Made by a program: the position numbers and the translations under genes
Assembly (NCBI GenBank): GCA_021628825.1
Contig: JAJXRY010000002.1
Coordinates: forward strand, 62,001-126,000
Length of the DNA stretch: 64,000 nucleotides
Source: Lachnospiraceae bacterium
GTDB lineage: Bacteria > Bacillota > Clostridia > Lachnospirales > Lachnospiraceae
Direction: 5' to 3'
Shown here: in pieces, positions 51,094 to 61,772 of the stretch
Numbering within the stretch: the stretch's first letter is position 1
How the letters are laid out: every line of letters begins with the position of its first letter
Notes under the pieces: generated by a model
Told to the model about the DNA's origin: nothing
Seen by the model: only the letters and a program-made list of their open reading frames with translations
Databases searched by the model: none

Positions 51094-52141
51094 TCATCCG
51101 ATGCTCGCCATAATTCCCATAAGCGGAAGCAATACCGAAAGCAGAATAATACCGACAATGAGCGACAGAATAATTACCAGCGTTGGTTCAATAATCGAAA
51201 CAATTCTGGATAACTGCCGGTCTGTTTCCTCTTCATAATGAGAAGCAATCTGCAGCATCACCACGTCCATGGATCCGGAACGGAAGCCCACAGAAACCAT
51301 TCGGGAATACAAATTCGAAAAGATCTCCGCATTGGCAAGTGCATCCGGCAGGTCTGCCTGTCCCTGCATCTGTGCCTTACAACGTTCAATCTTCTTCGCC
51401 ATTTCCTCATTTTCCACAATTTCCTTAATCATATCAAGGCTGTGATAGGTGTCCATGCCACTCTGATAGGAAAGATACATTCCTCTTGCAAAACGTCCGG
51501 CAGCAATCTTGTCATAAAAAGCTCTTCGTAAACGGAAATACCGTGAGGAAATACTTGATCTTCGCTTTGCCCGAAGGAATCTTATAAGTGATGAAAAGGG
51601 CAACTACCAAAAGCAGCAGCACAATGGAAATGCCAATTGCATAACGGCTGAGAACCGTTCCTGCATTCATCAGTGACTGCGCAAAAGGAGTCATTTCCGT
51701 TCCAAGCTGTACAAACACCTGCTTAAAGATCGGAAGCACCTTCACAATCAACACAATAATAATGAAAAACATCATGGCAATCATAATCAGAGGATAGGTC
51801 ACCGCAGAACGAATACTGTCGGAAATCGCCTCTTCCCGTTCGTAGTATTCTGCAAGGGACATCAGAACCACATCCAGATTACCGGATTCCTCTCCGAGCG
51901 CTGTCAGCTTCACCACATATTGCGGAAATACCCCGGTCTCTTCCAATGCTGTATAAAAATGATTTCCCTTATTACAGGTCAGACGGATCTGCTGCAGCAG
52001 ATCCCTTCCTTCCTTGCTGATCGTGTCATTAATCAGGATCTCCATTCCTTCTGCCGGTGTGATTCCCGCCTTAATAATCCACGCCGTCTGCTTGCAAAAG
52101 GATGCAATTTCTGAATTACTGAGCATTTTCTGTTTCTTCAT
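51094..52141 (-). CDS. Type II secretion / type IV pilus inner-membrane protein (GspF/PilC)
   Basis: About 349 residues with two copies of the T2SF domain: first ASFCKQTAWIIKAGITPAEG and MIAMMFFIIIVLIVKVLPIF, second KIAAGRFARGMYLSYQSGMD and IIEPTLVIILSLIVGIILLS. It is the platform protein of pilus assembly. One extra T at about 51516-51520 divides it between domains. GGAGAAGC precedes the ATG. The ATPase (GspE/PilB) and peptidase that it needs are not in the window; the cluster may rely on genes elsewhere. Confidence 0.88.
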
Positions 52142-52213
52142 TTCGTGCTTCTCCTGTAATAAAATCGAATTTCCGCAACATCTGTATAATTTGAATACTG
52201 AATGATTTAGTAA

Positions 52214-53137
52214 TTATATTTTTGTCACATAATTGCTTCCGTCACCAATAAAGCTCTTTAACTGCTTCGAACCGGCATTCGCGGCAAAGGTAGGATCCAT
52301 CAGAGACCAGTTCACTCCATCAAACTGAATAATTCCATTGATCCACCCAATATCATTCACATAGGTACTGATCCATGCATGATACGCCTCTCCCGCATAT
52401 CCAACCTCTAACTTGGTGGGAATCTGCTGGGAGCGGAGCATACTTGCCATAACGGCTGCATAATCAAGGCAGATCCCTGTTTTAATCTCAAGAATTTCAT
52501 CCACATCCGGGATATATCCGCTCTGTACATTTTCTGCTTTATCATAGTCGTACGTGAAATTCTCAACAATATAATTATAGACATAATTAATGGCTTCCAG
52601 ATCATCATGTGCCGGAGCTACAAGTATTCTTGCTTCCTCCACTACCTTCGAAGAACTGTTAAAGTTCACATACTGGTTCGGGTACAGGAAAGCTCCCATC
52701 GCATTGGTAATTTCCACCTCAATATCCTGTGCAAATACCGTTGCATACTGGCTGTCTGCCACATTCTCATAGACTCCGATGCTATAAGTACCATCCCCCA
52801 CCGATAAAGGAAAAGCTTCATAATCATTTCCATACAGGTCATAGGTGTATGTCATATAATCGGGACCGGTAAGCTGCATTTTAACCTTTTCATTTGTCCC
52901 CTGATATGCAATCATCACATATCCTTCACTTGTATTCGAGGCATCCACCGACACCAGTTCATTCCCATAAACTACCGTTCCCGGAGCCTCCGGCACCAGA
53001 CAGACCGGTGTGTTATTACGTATCGTTGTGCTTGCGGATACATAAGCTTCATGTTTTTTTTCACAGCCAGTAAAGGTACTTAGAAAAAATACCGCCAACA
53101 TTACATATGTAATTTTCTTCTGTATTCTGCCTTTCAT
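52214..53137 (-). CDS. Transglutaminase-like lipoprotein
   Basis: 307 residues, intact. Lipoprotein signal (YVMLAVFFLSTFTGC, Cys in FTGCEKK), a beta domain (residues ~40-170), and a C-terminal transglutaminase-like core: Cys in KTGICLDYAAVMASMLRSQQ, His in YAGEAYHAWISTYV, Asp in WSLMDPTFAAN. Such proteins act as surface cysteine proteases or crosslinkers. It is the first gene upstream of GspF in the pilus-like cluster and is in series with it. A second transglutaminase-like lipoprotein lies at 5070-6920. Confidence 0.85.
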   Translation of the reverse strand: MKGRIQKKITYVMLAVFFLSTFTGCEKKHEAYVSASTTIRNNTPVCLVPEAPGTVVYGNELVSVDASNTSEGYVMIAYQGTNEKVKMQLTGPDYMTYTYDLYGNDYEAFPLSVGDGTYSIGVYENVADSQYATVFAQDIEVEITNAMGAFLYPNQYVNFNSSSKVVEEARILVAPAHDDLEAINYVYNYIVENFTYDYDKAENVQSGYIPDVDEILEIKTGICLDYAAVMASMLRSQQIPTKLEVGYAGEAYHAWISTYVNDIGWINGIIQFDGVNWSLMDPTFAANAGSKQLKSFIGDGSNYVTKI

Positions 53138-53253
53138 TAATCTTTATAAAGCTCCATGTCTGTTCCGTTTCTTCTATTCTTTATCTTATTCCGTTATTTA
53201 TTGTTAAACCAACTATCTTGATTATAATAAAAAAACAATTCTATCGGCAACAT

Positions 53254-53284
53254 AAAAGACCGCTTCTTTCGAAGCGGTCTTTTA
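53254..53284. terminator. Rho-independent terminator after CAP gene
   Basis: Near-perfect hairpin AAAAGACCGCTT / AAGCGGTCTTTT with a 6-base loop, 23 bases after the CAP gene stop in its transcription direction. Confidence 0.85.
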
Positions 53285-53306
53285 TCTCATGTAATCCACT
53301 ATGGGT

Positions 53307-53855
53307 TTAGTATCCAAATTCCTGTGCCCAGAACCACTGTCCGTTGCTTACATGAATTGCAATTGCTCCGGAAGTAAATTCTGCAGCCATAATGTTTGCC
53401 TTATGTGTCGGTGATGCCATCCAGGCCTGTACTGCTGACTCAGCAGAATCATAACCTTTTGCAAGATTCTCACCATACATCAGATTACTGTTCACAGTCC
53501 ACCAGTCTGAACCATCAGGTCTGGTATGTGAGAACGATTGTGATGCTTCTACAGCACGTACTGCACTTGCCTGCTCAAGACCGGAATTCCATGTCAACGC
53601 ACCAAGTCCTGCTGCAGCTCTCTGCTGGTTCGCAAGTTCAAAGGCTGCCTTGGAAGCTGCCTGAGAAGCGGATGTTCCGGAAAGCTCTGCTGCCAGACTG
53701 ACCATTTCGGGTTCAATATATACGATACCATCACTGGGAACCGTACTATCTCTCCGGGCTGCCTGATCCAGAACCAAACCACTCTTGCCACATCCGTTCA
53801 GTGCTAATGCCGCTAAAAGCATGATGCTGAGTAATATGCTTAATTTCTTGCGCAT
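53307..53855 (-). CDS. CAP-domain (SCP/PR1-like) lipoprotein
   Basis: 182 residues from the ATG at 53855 (GGGAG site). Lipoprotein signal (KKLSILLSIMLLAALALNG, then CGKS). The CAP domain has ELANQQRAAAGLGALTWNSG, SFSHTRPDGSDWWTV, GENLAKGYDSAESAVQAWMA and SPTHKANIM, including the usual His/Glu cavity residues. Role in bacteria is uncertain (cell wall or spore related). Monocistronic. Confidence 0.88.
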   Translation of the reverse strand: MRKKLSILLSIMLLAALALNGCGKSGLVLDQAARRDSTVPSDGIVYIEPEMVSLAAELSGTSASQAASKAAFELANQQRAAAGLGALTWNSGLEQASAVRAVEASQSFSHTRPDGSDWWTVNSNLMYGENLAKGYDSAESAVQAWMASPTHKANIMAAEFTSGAIAIHVSNGQWFWAQEFGY

Positions 53856-53992
53856 ATCCCACACTCCCTTTCCATACTGCTGGAGTTACTAATCCAGACT
53901 AAAGTACTATTATTTCTATCTTAATGATACTACATTTTTATTCAAATTACAAGTACCAATTTGCTAATATATGTAAATTTTTTTCATTATCG

Positions 53993-54840
53993 TTATTTCG
54001 TTTGCAATAATCTCTGGTAAATTTCCCGCTTTGTAACACCGCGATCCTTTGCTACCATCTTCATAGCATCTTTATTTTTCATATCCCTGATCTTCATAAA
54101 AAGCCATATGTTCCTGTAAAGACATCTCTTCCCAGGTCTTTTGCTCCTCATGCATCAGCTTCTTGCGATCGATTCCTTCTAAGAGAAGTACATACTCACC
54201 GCGAGGATCATGGGTTTCATAATAATGCGTAATTTCGAACAATCTGCCCTCCGTAACGGATTCAAACTTTTTAGTAAGTTCCTTGCAGAGTACTATTTTT
54301 CGATCCCCAAGCGCATCCCGAAGTTCCAGAAGGGTCTTATATAGGTGATGGGGTGCTTCATACAGAATGATGGTTCTGGTCTCTCTCTGCAGATCCTCCA
54401 GAATCACCTTGCGATCCTTCCGCTCCCTGGGAAGGAACCCTTCAAAGCAGAACCGCCTCGTAGGAAGTCCGGATAAGGTAAGTGCTGTAATCAATGCACA
54501 GCATCCCGGCAAGGAGGTCACCGGAATCTCTTCTTCATGGCACCGCTTTACCAGTACCTCTCCCGGATCCGAAATAGCCGGAGTTCCCGCATCGGTAACC
54601 AGTGCAATATTTTTTCCCTGCTGCAAAAGACCGATCAGTTCTTCTGCTTTCTCATATTTATTAAATTCATGATAGCTTGTCATTGACTTTTTGATTTTTA
54701 AAATGATTCAGAAGCTTGATGGTATTTCTGGTATCCTCTACGGCAATCAGATCTACCTCTGCAAGCGTATCCAGGACTCTCTGGGTAATATCCCCGAGAT
54801 TCCCAATCGGTGTAGCACATAAATATAATGTTCCAGACAT
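53993..54840 (-). CDS. rsmI: 16S rRNA C1402 2'-O-methyltransferase (RsmI)
   Basis: SAM-dependent methyltransferase of about 281 residues that 2'-O-methylates C1402 in 16S rRNA. Motifs: LYLCATPIGNLGDITQRVLD, VDLIAVEDTRNTIKLLNHF, VTDAGTPAISDPGEVLVKR, FEGFLPR and PRGEYVLLLEG. One extra A near 54682-54686 and another at about 54076-54080 break the frame; repairing the latter extends the C-terminus to KREIYQRLLQTK. ATG at 54840 follows GAGGAAAAC. The next gene upstream (trmN6-like) ends 20 bases before, so they form an operon, as yabB/yabC in B. subtilis. Confidence 0.92.
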
Positions 54841-54860
54841 GTTTTCCTCTTTTCATCCCC

Positions 54861-55590
54861 TCAATACCCGTAAATATCATATATTTCATCAGTATAGACT
54901 CCGGGTTCCTTATAAACAATCAACGGCTTTTTCCACGGTCAGACGCGGTCTTCCTCCCCTTAATCCTTCAATCAGAACCATATTAGGCTCCTTATCAATG
55001 TATGGATAAACGAGCTTCATACGTTTCGGCTCCAAATGGTACTCGCGCATCAGCACCATAATATCCACCAGCCGGAACGGTCTGTGAACCATATAAAAAC
55101 TACCGCCGGGACGAAGCAGCCTGGCTGCCTGACTGATGACATCTTCCAAAGTACACAAAAGCTCGTGACGGGCAATTGCCTTTGGTGACTTTTCATTCGT
55201 AATTCCATGATGCTCTGTCATATACGGAGGATTACTGGTCACTACATCAAAGGTTGCTGCACCAAAGAGCGAGGAAGCTTCTTTAATATCCCCTGTTACA
55301 ATACGGATCTTACTTTCCAGGTGATTCAGTTCCACGCTGCGTTGTGCCATATCAGCACTTTCCGGCTGAATTTCCAGCCCGGTAAAGTCGGATGCTTTGG
55401 TCTTTGCTTCCATCAAAATGGGAATAATTCCGGTACCTGTTCCCAGATCAATGACACGATCTCCCTCCTTTGCTTTCGCAAATCCGGAAAGCAATACGGC
55501 ATCCATTCCAAAGCAGAACCGCTCCGGATCCTGAATAATCTTATAGTTATTCCTTTGCAGATCATCAATTCGTTCGTTTAGTCCCTGCAC
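54861..55590 (-). CDS. tRNA1(Val) A37 N6-methyltransferase-like (YabB/TrmN6)
   Basis: Class I SAM methyltransferase of about 242 residues: motif I (VIDLGTGTGIIPILMEAK) and catalytic NPPY (VVTSNPPYMTEHHG). One extra A at about 54929-54933 shifts the last ~20 codons; corrected, it ends EKPLIVYKEPGVYTDEIYD. Position between the ricT and rsmI homologues matches yabB in B. subtilis. Substrate tRNA modification is inferred from family. Confidence 0.87.
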
Positions 55591-55593
55591 GGT

Positions 55594-56503
55594 CTAATTG
55601 TCCTCCAGCTTGGATTTGGGTTCTTCTTTTTCCAGCTTCTCCAAAGCTTTCAGTTCCTCGTCCGCAACATCTACCTTATTATGTTTATGTTTTTCTGCGG
55701 AAACGAAGCTGATCTACCTTATATTCCCTGATTTCTTTTTCATTGTCTACGTCTATTATAACCTTCACAAGCTGACGGAGCACATTTACACTTTGTACTT
55801 CTCCCTTAAAGCCATCATCCGTGGTTACATGATCTCCCACATTCGGAAGTCTGCGGTTCAGTTCCTCATAGGTTTCTTCTTCATGCTTCAGGCAGCACAT
55901 CAGCCTTCCACATACACCTGAAATCTTCGTGGGGTTCAGGGAAAGATTCTGTTCCTTCGCCATCTTAATGGATACCGGAATAAACTCGGACAGATGACTG
56001 TGACAGCACAGCTCTCTTCCACAGATTCCAATTCCTCCAAGAATCTTCGTCTCATCACGGACACCAATCTGGCGAAGCTCAATTCTCGTCTTAAACACCG
56101 ATGCCAGATCCTTTACCAGTTCACGGAAGTCAATTCTTCCGTCTGCCGTAAAGTAAAAAAGTACCTTATTATTATCAAACGTATATTCTGCATCAATCAG
56201 CTTCATCTCAAGACCGTGCTTTTTGATCTTCTCAAGACAAATTTTAAATGCTTCTTTTTCTTTCTTCTTGTTGTTGGCTTCCTGCTCATCATCACGTTCC
56301 GTAGCAATACGCAGTACCGGCTTCAACGGCTGGATTACCTTATCCGGAGGAACCTCTCTCGGACTCCCGACTACCGTGCCGTATTCAATTCCCCGTGCTG
56401 TTTCCACAATAACATGATCATTTCTGTTGATCTTTAATTTACCAGGATCAAAAAAATATATTTTTCCTGCAGTACGAAAACGTACGCCTATTACCTTAAC
56501 CAT
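55594..56503 (-). CDS. ricT: PSP1-domain protein RicT (YaaT)
   Basis: About 302 residues. PSP1 domain with conserved Cys-rich segments (GGIGICGRELCCHSHLSEF, ISGVCGRLMCCLKHEEETYE). In B. subtilis RicT, with RicA and RicF, forms a [4Fe-4S] complex that stimulates RNase Y mRNA processing and development. One extra A near 55699-55703 hides the charged C-tail (NKVDVADEELKALEKLEKEE). Located 16 bases after holB, as in B. subtilis. Confidence 0.9.
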
Positions 56504-56519
56504 ATCATCTATAACCTCA

Positions 56520-57512
56520 CTAATTCTCTTTAATCGTCAGCAGTAAAAGCTCCATTGTCAGATCAAAGTTTACATTCGCGGTAAGACGCTGCTTTGCCTT
56601 CTCGAGTGCCTCGATGATCGATTCGATCCCTTCATAGGTACTTCTGTCTGCTACCTTTCTAATATACTGTATTTCCTCTCTGAAAATCAACCCATTTACA
56701 TCATGAGTTGCCTTAAATAACAAAACATCCCGATACCAGATGGATAAAATATCAAGATAATCATTCACATCAAACTGATATTCTTTGATCTTCTTGATTG
56801 CAGCAGCCATTTCATGGACTTCCATATCCCTGATATTCCGGAGCAGGGCAAGAGCTTCCTCCCTTACCTTATCAAACTCCTCACTCTTGGCAAGGAGTCT
56901 TGCTTTACCAACATTTCCGCGGGCAAAGGCCACACAGACATCCGCCTTATAATCCGGAATTTCCATTTCTTTCATTAAAAAGCTTTTGATCTGCTCATCC
57001 TTCACCGGCTTCATATTTAATACCACCCAGCGGCTCAGAATGGTCGGGAGAAGCGTTTCAAGGTTCGTCGTCAGAATAATAATCACGGTATATTCAGGCG
57101 GCTCCTCCAATGTCTTTAACAGGGCATTCTGCGCCTGTACCGTCATCTTCTCACCCTCGTTCATAATATAGATCTTCTTCGGACTGCTGTACGGCTTAAT
57201 CGCAACATCCCCATTGATCTGGGTACGGATATCATCCACACCAATCACATTAGGCTTCTCATGGGATACGAAAATAATATCCGGATGATTTCCGCTTAAC
57301 GCCTGCTTACAGGAATGACATACCTGACAGGGTTCTCCATCCTTCCTGTCTGTACATTCCAGTGCCATTGCAAAAACCTTTGCAATAAATTCCTTACCGG
57401 AATTTCTCTCACCATTAATAATATAGGCGTGGGAAACCTTATTCCGCTCAATGGCCCCCTGCAAATGCTCCTTCAATTGTTCCTGTCCGACGATATCGCG
57501 GAATTCAGCCAT
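56520..57512 (-). CDS. holB: DNA polymerase III subunit delta' (HolB)
   Basis: Clamp-loader subunit, 330 residues, intact. P-loop (YIINGERNSGKEFIAKVF), zinc-binding Cys cluster (CTDRKDGEPCQVCHSC), sensor and TTN-LET region (VIIILTTNLETLLPTILSRW). The usual SRC arginine-finger motif reads SRW here, a small deviation. Tandem with yaaR and ricT. Confidence 0.93.
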   Translation of the reverse strand: MAEFRDIVGQEQLKEHLQGAIERNKVSHAYIINGERNSGKEFIAKVFAMALECTDRKDGEPCQVCHSCKQALSGNHPDIIFVSHEKPNVIGVDDIRTQINGDVAIKPYSSPKKIYIMNEGEKMTVQAQNALLKTLEEPPEYTVIIILTTNLETLLPTILSRWVVLNMKPVKDEQIKSFLMKEMEIPDYKADVCVAFARGNVGKARLLAKSEEFDKVREEALALLRNIRDMEVHEMAAAIKKIKEYQFDVNDYLDILSIWYRDVLLFKATHDVNGLIFREEIQYIRKVADRSTYEGIESIIEALEKAKQRLTANVNFDLTMELLLLTIKEN

Positions 57513-57526
57513 ATCCGTATCCTCCT

Positions 57527-57967
57527 CTATGTCAGAATATCAAGCAGTAACCCTCTGATTTCTCCGATTTTGGACAAAATTGCCAGATGATCCTGCTCAT
57601 CCTTCATTAATTCCTGCGCCAGTTGGTCTAAGTTTTCATCCACCAGACGAATAATTCCATAGACTCTGTGGCGTCCCCTTTTATCCAGAAAGTTCTCTCT
57701 GCTGAATTCATGGGACCGGTTCACGATTTCATTCATAAATTCCTTAATCAAACCACGATACCGCTTCATATCCTTAATATCGCGTTTCTTGGCAAGCTTG
57801 TCACCCTGCATGGTAATCGCTTCCATCATGGAGGTCAGTCTTGCCTGCAGTTCATTCTCTTCCACGTGACTGATCAGCGTAAATTTGAATCCGCCATCGG
57901 ATTCCTTCACCGGAGAAGCAGCTTCCGGCTGTGTTACCTGCGTCAACTGATTCACTTTCATATCCAT
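57527..57967 (-). CDS. yaaR: YaaR family protein (DUF327)
   Basis: 146 residues, intact, helical. Family landmarks: FKFTLISHVEENELQARLTS, MKRYRGLIKEFMNEIVNRS and GRHRVYGIIRLVDENLDQLA. Function unknown; conserved upstream of holB across Firmicutes. Stop is 15 bases before the holB ATG, so probably co-translated region of one operon. Confidence 0.9.
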   Translation of the reverse strand: MDMKVNQLTQVTQPEAASPVKESDGGFKFTLISHVEENELQARLTSMMEAITMQGDKLAKKRDIKDMKRYRGLIKEFMNEIVNRSHEFSRENFLDKRGRHRVYGIIRLVDENLDQLAQELMKDEQDHLAILSKIGEIRGLLLDILT

Positions 57968-58067
57968 GGCTGCACCTCCTTTTTTTATTTACATAGCTAC
58001 TCTATTTATATAGCCTTTCTTTGCTCATGGAATTACTTCGTCATGTCAGATTTTTCGTATCTGTGAA

Positions 58068-58659
58068 TTATTGTAAAATATTCAGCAAATATTCTTCAAT
58101 TTCCTGTACGCACCGGTCAAGATCATCATTTTCGAAAGCCCGTGTAATTCCTGCCTCTTCCAGCTTTTCCGATGAAAAATCTGCCGTATCTGCCAGAAAC
58201 CTGCGGCACATTTCCTCATATTTCGGAGTTTCCTGCCGCCGTTCTCTCTGGATCGCGCGCTCCAAACGTATCCCATCATCTACTTCTATATAGATCGGCA
58301 ATACCTGGTCTCTGGAAAAGTACTCTGCCGTTTTTACAAACGATTCCAGGGTTCCGATTACCAGATAATTCCGATTCTGAAGGTCTATGTTCCCATCATC
58401 CACAGTAAAATACCGCCACGGACCATAGAAGGTCTGATAAACACGATCCTCAATAATTTTCCCTGCGTTAAACAGTTCCTGATAATAAGCTTCATCGGTA
58501 AAATGATATTCCCTGCCATCCTTTTTCATAAGCACGGATCGGTCTTGTCGTATAGAGCACGACCTTATCAAAGGGAATCTCCTTCCATTGCAGAAGATGC
58601 TTATAAATTGTGTCCTTCCCTGTGGAACTTTTTCCTATTAAATAAACCATTTTACCCAT
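58068..58659 (-). CDS. Guanylate kinase-like nucleotide kinase
   Basis: About 196 residues from ATG 58659. P-loop VYLIGKSSTGKDTIYKHLL and guanylate-binding elements (VVLYTTRPIRAYEKDGREYH, LPIYIEVDDGIRLERAIQRE). One extra A at about 58530-58534 shifts the frame after the TTRPIRAYEK motif. In B. subtilis this slot holds tmk (thymidylate kinase); the TTRP motif and length make this a guanylate-kinase-type enzyme instead. It may be a diverged paralogue; the cellular gmk could be elsewhere. Confidence 0.82.
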
Positions 58660-58766
58660 GATTCCAAACCTCTGCTGATTGTACTCTGACCATAGCTATC
58701 AGGTAACTTTACCACTGCTCTGCTTCCGACTTCTTTTGGCACAGCAGCTTAAGTCTTGCTCTATAT

Positions 58767-60178
58767 TTATACTTCAATCACGCGGATCATATTGGTTCTT
58801 CCAGGTATACCAAGGGGTAAACCTGCCGTCAGGACAACGGTATCTCCCTGTTTAATATACCCTGCTTCAACCGCTGCCTTGATGGCATCATCAAACAGAT
58901 CCTCCGCACTGTTTTCTCTCGGAATCCACAACGGCGTTACTCCCCAGTAAAGATTCATCTGACGACAGATTCTGGGGCTTACACTGCATGCAATAATCGG
59001 GCAGCTCGGCTTTATACCGTGCAATCATTCCTGCCGTAAATCCGGAAATCGTTACGGTAATGATTGCTGCTGCCTTTAAATCCTTGGCCGTCGTACAGGT
59101 TGCATGGGAAATTGCAGTTGTTGTGTTATATTCTTCTGCCTCACGTCTCTTTAAACGCTCATCATAATTAATATCCTGCTCGGTACGCTCTGCAATCTTC
59201 GCCATCGTCGCAACTGCTTCTACCGGATATGCTCCTGCAGCCGTTTCTCCGGAAAGCATGATTGCCGTTGTTCCATCATAAATCGCATTGGCAATATCAG
59301 TCGCCTCAGCTCTGGTCGGACGGGGATTCTTAATCATGGATTCGAGCATCTGTGTTGCTGTAATAACCTGCTTGCCCTGCGACTCTGCCATTTTAATCAT
59401 TCGCTTCTGAATGACCGGTACTTCCTCAAGTGGAATTTCGACGCCCATATCACCTCTTGCAACCATAATACCATCAGAAGCTTCCAGAATTCCTTCCAGA
59501 TTATGAATACCCTGCATATTCTCAATCTTTGCAATGATCTTCATATGGGAGCCATGCTCTTCGATAATCTTACGTACAGAAAGGATATCCTCCTTACATC
59601 TTACAAAGGAAGCAGCCAAAAAGTCAAATCCCATGTCACAGCCAAACATAATATCACTGATATCCTGTTCGCTCAAATATGGCATGGAAAGCTCTGCTCC
59701 CGGCACATTAACACCCTTGTGATTGGAAATTGGTCCTCCGTTAATGACGTCACAGATAATATCGGTATCCGTAATTTCCTGAACCACCATTTCAATCAGA
59801 CCATCATCAATTAAAATTGTAGTTCCGACAGAGATATCATGAATCAGATTTTTATAGGTAATGGAAACCTTTTCATTGGTTCCCATCATATCTTCCGTCG
59901 TTAAGGTAAAGGTCTGTCCGCTTTCCAGTACCGTTTTTCCGCCTTCAATATCTTTCAGACGGATTTCCGGCCCCTTGGTATCAAGCAAAGTTGCAATCTG
60001 TAATCCCAGCTCACCACTTACCTTCATCACACGGTCAAATCTCTTCTTATGTTCTTCATGTGAGCCATGGGAAAAGTTAAATCGTGCAACATTCATGCCG
60101 GCAAGCATGATCTCACGAAGCTTTTTCTTCGCTCTCACTGGATGGTCCTAAGGTACAGATAATTTTTGTTTTTCTCAT
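58767..60178 (-). CDS. pyk: Pyruvate kinase
   Basis: Glycolytic enzyme of about 470 residues converting PEP and ADP to pyruvate and ATP. Start ATG 60178 (MRKTKIICTLGPSSESEEKL). Motifs: NVARFNFSHGSHEEH, catalytic Lys in MKIIAKIENMQGIHN, VARGDMGVEIPLEEVPVIQK and TAIMLSGETAAGAYPVEAV; C-terminal domain IACSVSPRICRQMNLYWGV. Two extra bases, near 60122-60126 and 59012-59014, split the gene. It lies inside the yaaO-to-rsmI block, an insertion relative to B. subtilis. Confidence 0.93.
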
Positions 60179-60350
60179 AAAATCTCCTTTTCACTTTCAT
60201 TCCCTATTGAATTATTTAGAACTGTATCTGCAAAGTTACTATTTTATTTAAAATGATCCTCTGTATATACAGTTACATCACCTGATAAACAACATTTCAC
60301 TTATATCTGTTGCTGTCCACATAAAAATGCGCATTTCATTGTTATTTGTC

Positions 60351-61772
60351 TTATAACAGAACGCCAATCTTACCTTCGTTAATTCCCTGCACGATATATC
60401 CATGCCGGATTCTCTCCTGTATGGCCCGGACAAATGATTTTTCAATTCTTTCTCCCGGAACGAGCAGTGGTATCCCCGGTGGATATAAATTGACAAATTC
60501 GCCTGCAATCTTTCCGATTGCATCTGTCAGAGGTATCTCACTGCCTTTTTGCATATAGGCTTCATAAAGCGGCAGTTTTCTCACCGGGCTCCAACATTCC
60601 GAAACTGATGTGAAGTCTGGCGTCTTCTCCTGTGTAAGCCGGGAATCAATTTCTTTTAATGCTGTTGTCAGCCGGAGGATTCCCTCTTCGGTATCCATCA
60701 TGGACAACATGGCAAGTGCATAGGTCTCGCATGCCATTTCCAACTGCAGGTGATATTTTTCCCTTAAAAGATCATAAAGCTGTTTTCCGGTAAAGTTCGT
60801 ATTCTTCACGGAAATAACAACCTTCGAGGATTCCGTGTATGGGCAGATCCGCAGATACTTACAGGAAGAGATTTCTTCTTCAAGCTGCTTACGCATGTCC
60901 AAAAGCTTATTAAGTCTTGCTTCCCCTTCATTTTCCAGAAGATACAGTCCTTCTTCGATGCCAGTCATCAAAAGGTAAGACGGACTGCTTGTCTGATAAA
61001 TTGCCAGATATCTCCGAAGGTGATCACGATTCACCAATGCCCCATTTACATGAAGAATTGCTGTCTGGGTGGGTGATGGTAATGTCTTATGTGTACTCTG
61101 AATTACAACATCTGCCCCACACTGTACCGAATTTTTCGGATAAGCTGCATGAAAACCAAGGTGCGCTCCATGCGCTTCATCGACAATCAACGGGATCCCA
61201 TAGGAATGCGCTATCGTAGCAATTTCACGGATATTTGAGCAGATTCCGTCATAGGTCGGTGAAGTAACCACAATCCCTGCAATCACCTCTGCCGCCTTTC
61301 TGGGATCTACATTTCTCTCCCGGAGCGTCAGGATAATCGCTTTCCGTACCGTTTCCGGAAGGATTTCCCCTGCAAGATCATATTCCGGAAGAAGCTCCGG
61401 ATAGAGATACCGCACATTCAACCGGTTCAGAAACGCTGCATGGTACACTGCCTTATGGCAGTTACGCGCCATGAGAAGTACCTTACCTTCTCCTGCAACA
61501 GAAGCAATGGCACTTAAGAGTCCTCCGGTACTTCCATTAATCAGGAAATGCGTTTCCTCCGCTCCATATAGTCTCGCTGCACGCTCCTGTGCCTGCCGGA
61601 TCACTCCCGATGCCTCATGCAGATTATCAAAGCCATCAATCTCCGTAATATCCAGCCGGTAAAATGAAGCATGCGGTCCACTTTCCGGATTTCTTTTGTG
61701 CCCCGGCATATGAAACGGATAGAAATCAGTCTGTGCATAGGCATTCAATTTCTCATATAAACCGTCTAGCAT
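60351..61772 (-). CDS. Orn/Lys/Arg decarboxylase-family PLP enzyme (YaaO-like)
   Basis: Fold-type I decarboxylase of 473 residues, intact. Motifs: FHMPGHKRNPESGPH, THFLINGSTGGLLSAIASV, VDEAHGAHLGFHAAYPKN and PLP Lys in IQSTHKTLPSPTQTA. C-terminal domain present. Substrate is probably lysine, ornithine or arginine for polyamine or acid-stress metabolism; it cannot be decided. The start ATG overlaps the stop of the upstream HD gene (ATGCTAG), a translational coupling. Confidence 0.88.
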   Translation of the reverse strand: MLDGLYEKLNAYAQTDFYPFHMPGHKRNPESGPHASFYRLDITEIDGFDNLHEASGVIRQAQERAARLYGAEETHFLINGSTGGLLSAIASVAGEGKVLLMARNCHKAVYHAAFLNRLNVRYLYPELLPEYDLAGEILPETVRKAIILTLRERNVDPRKAAEVIAGIVVTSPTYDGICSNIREIATIAHSYGIPLIVDEAHGAHLGFHAAYPKNSVQCGADVVIQSTHKTLPSPTQTAILHVNGALVNRDHLRRYLAIYQTSSPSYLLMTGIEEGLYLLENEGEARLNKLLDMRKQLEEEISSCKYLRICPYTESSKVVISVKNTNFTGKQLYDLLREKYHLQLEMACETYALAMLSMMDTEEGILRLTTALKEIDSRLTQEKTPDFTSVSECWSPVRKLPLYEAYMQKGSEIPLTDAIGKIAGEFVNLYPPGIPLLVPGERIEKSFVRAIQERIRHGYIVQGINEGKIGVLL

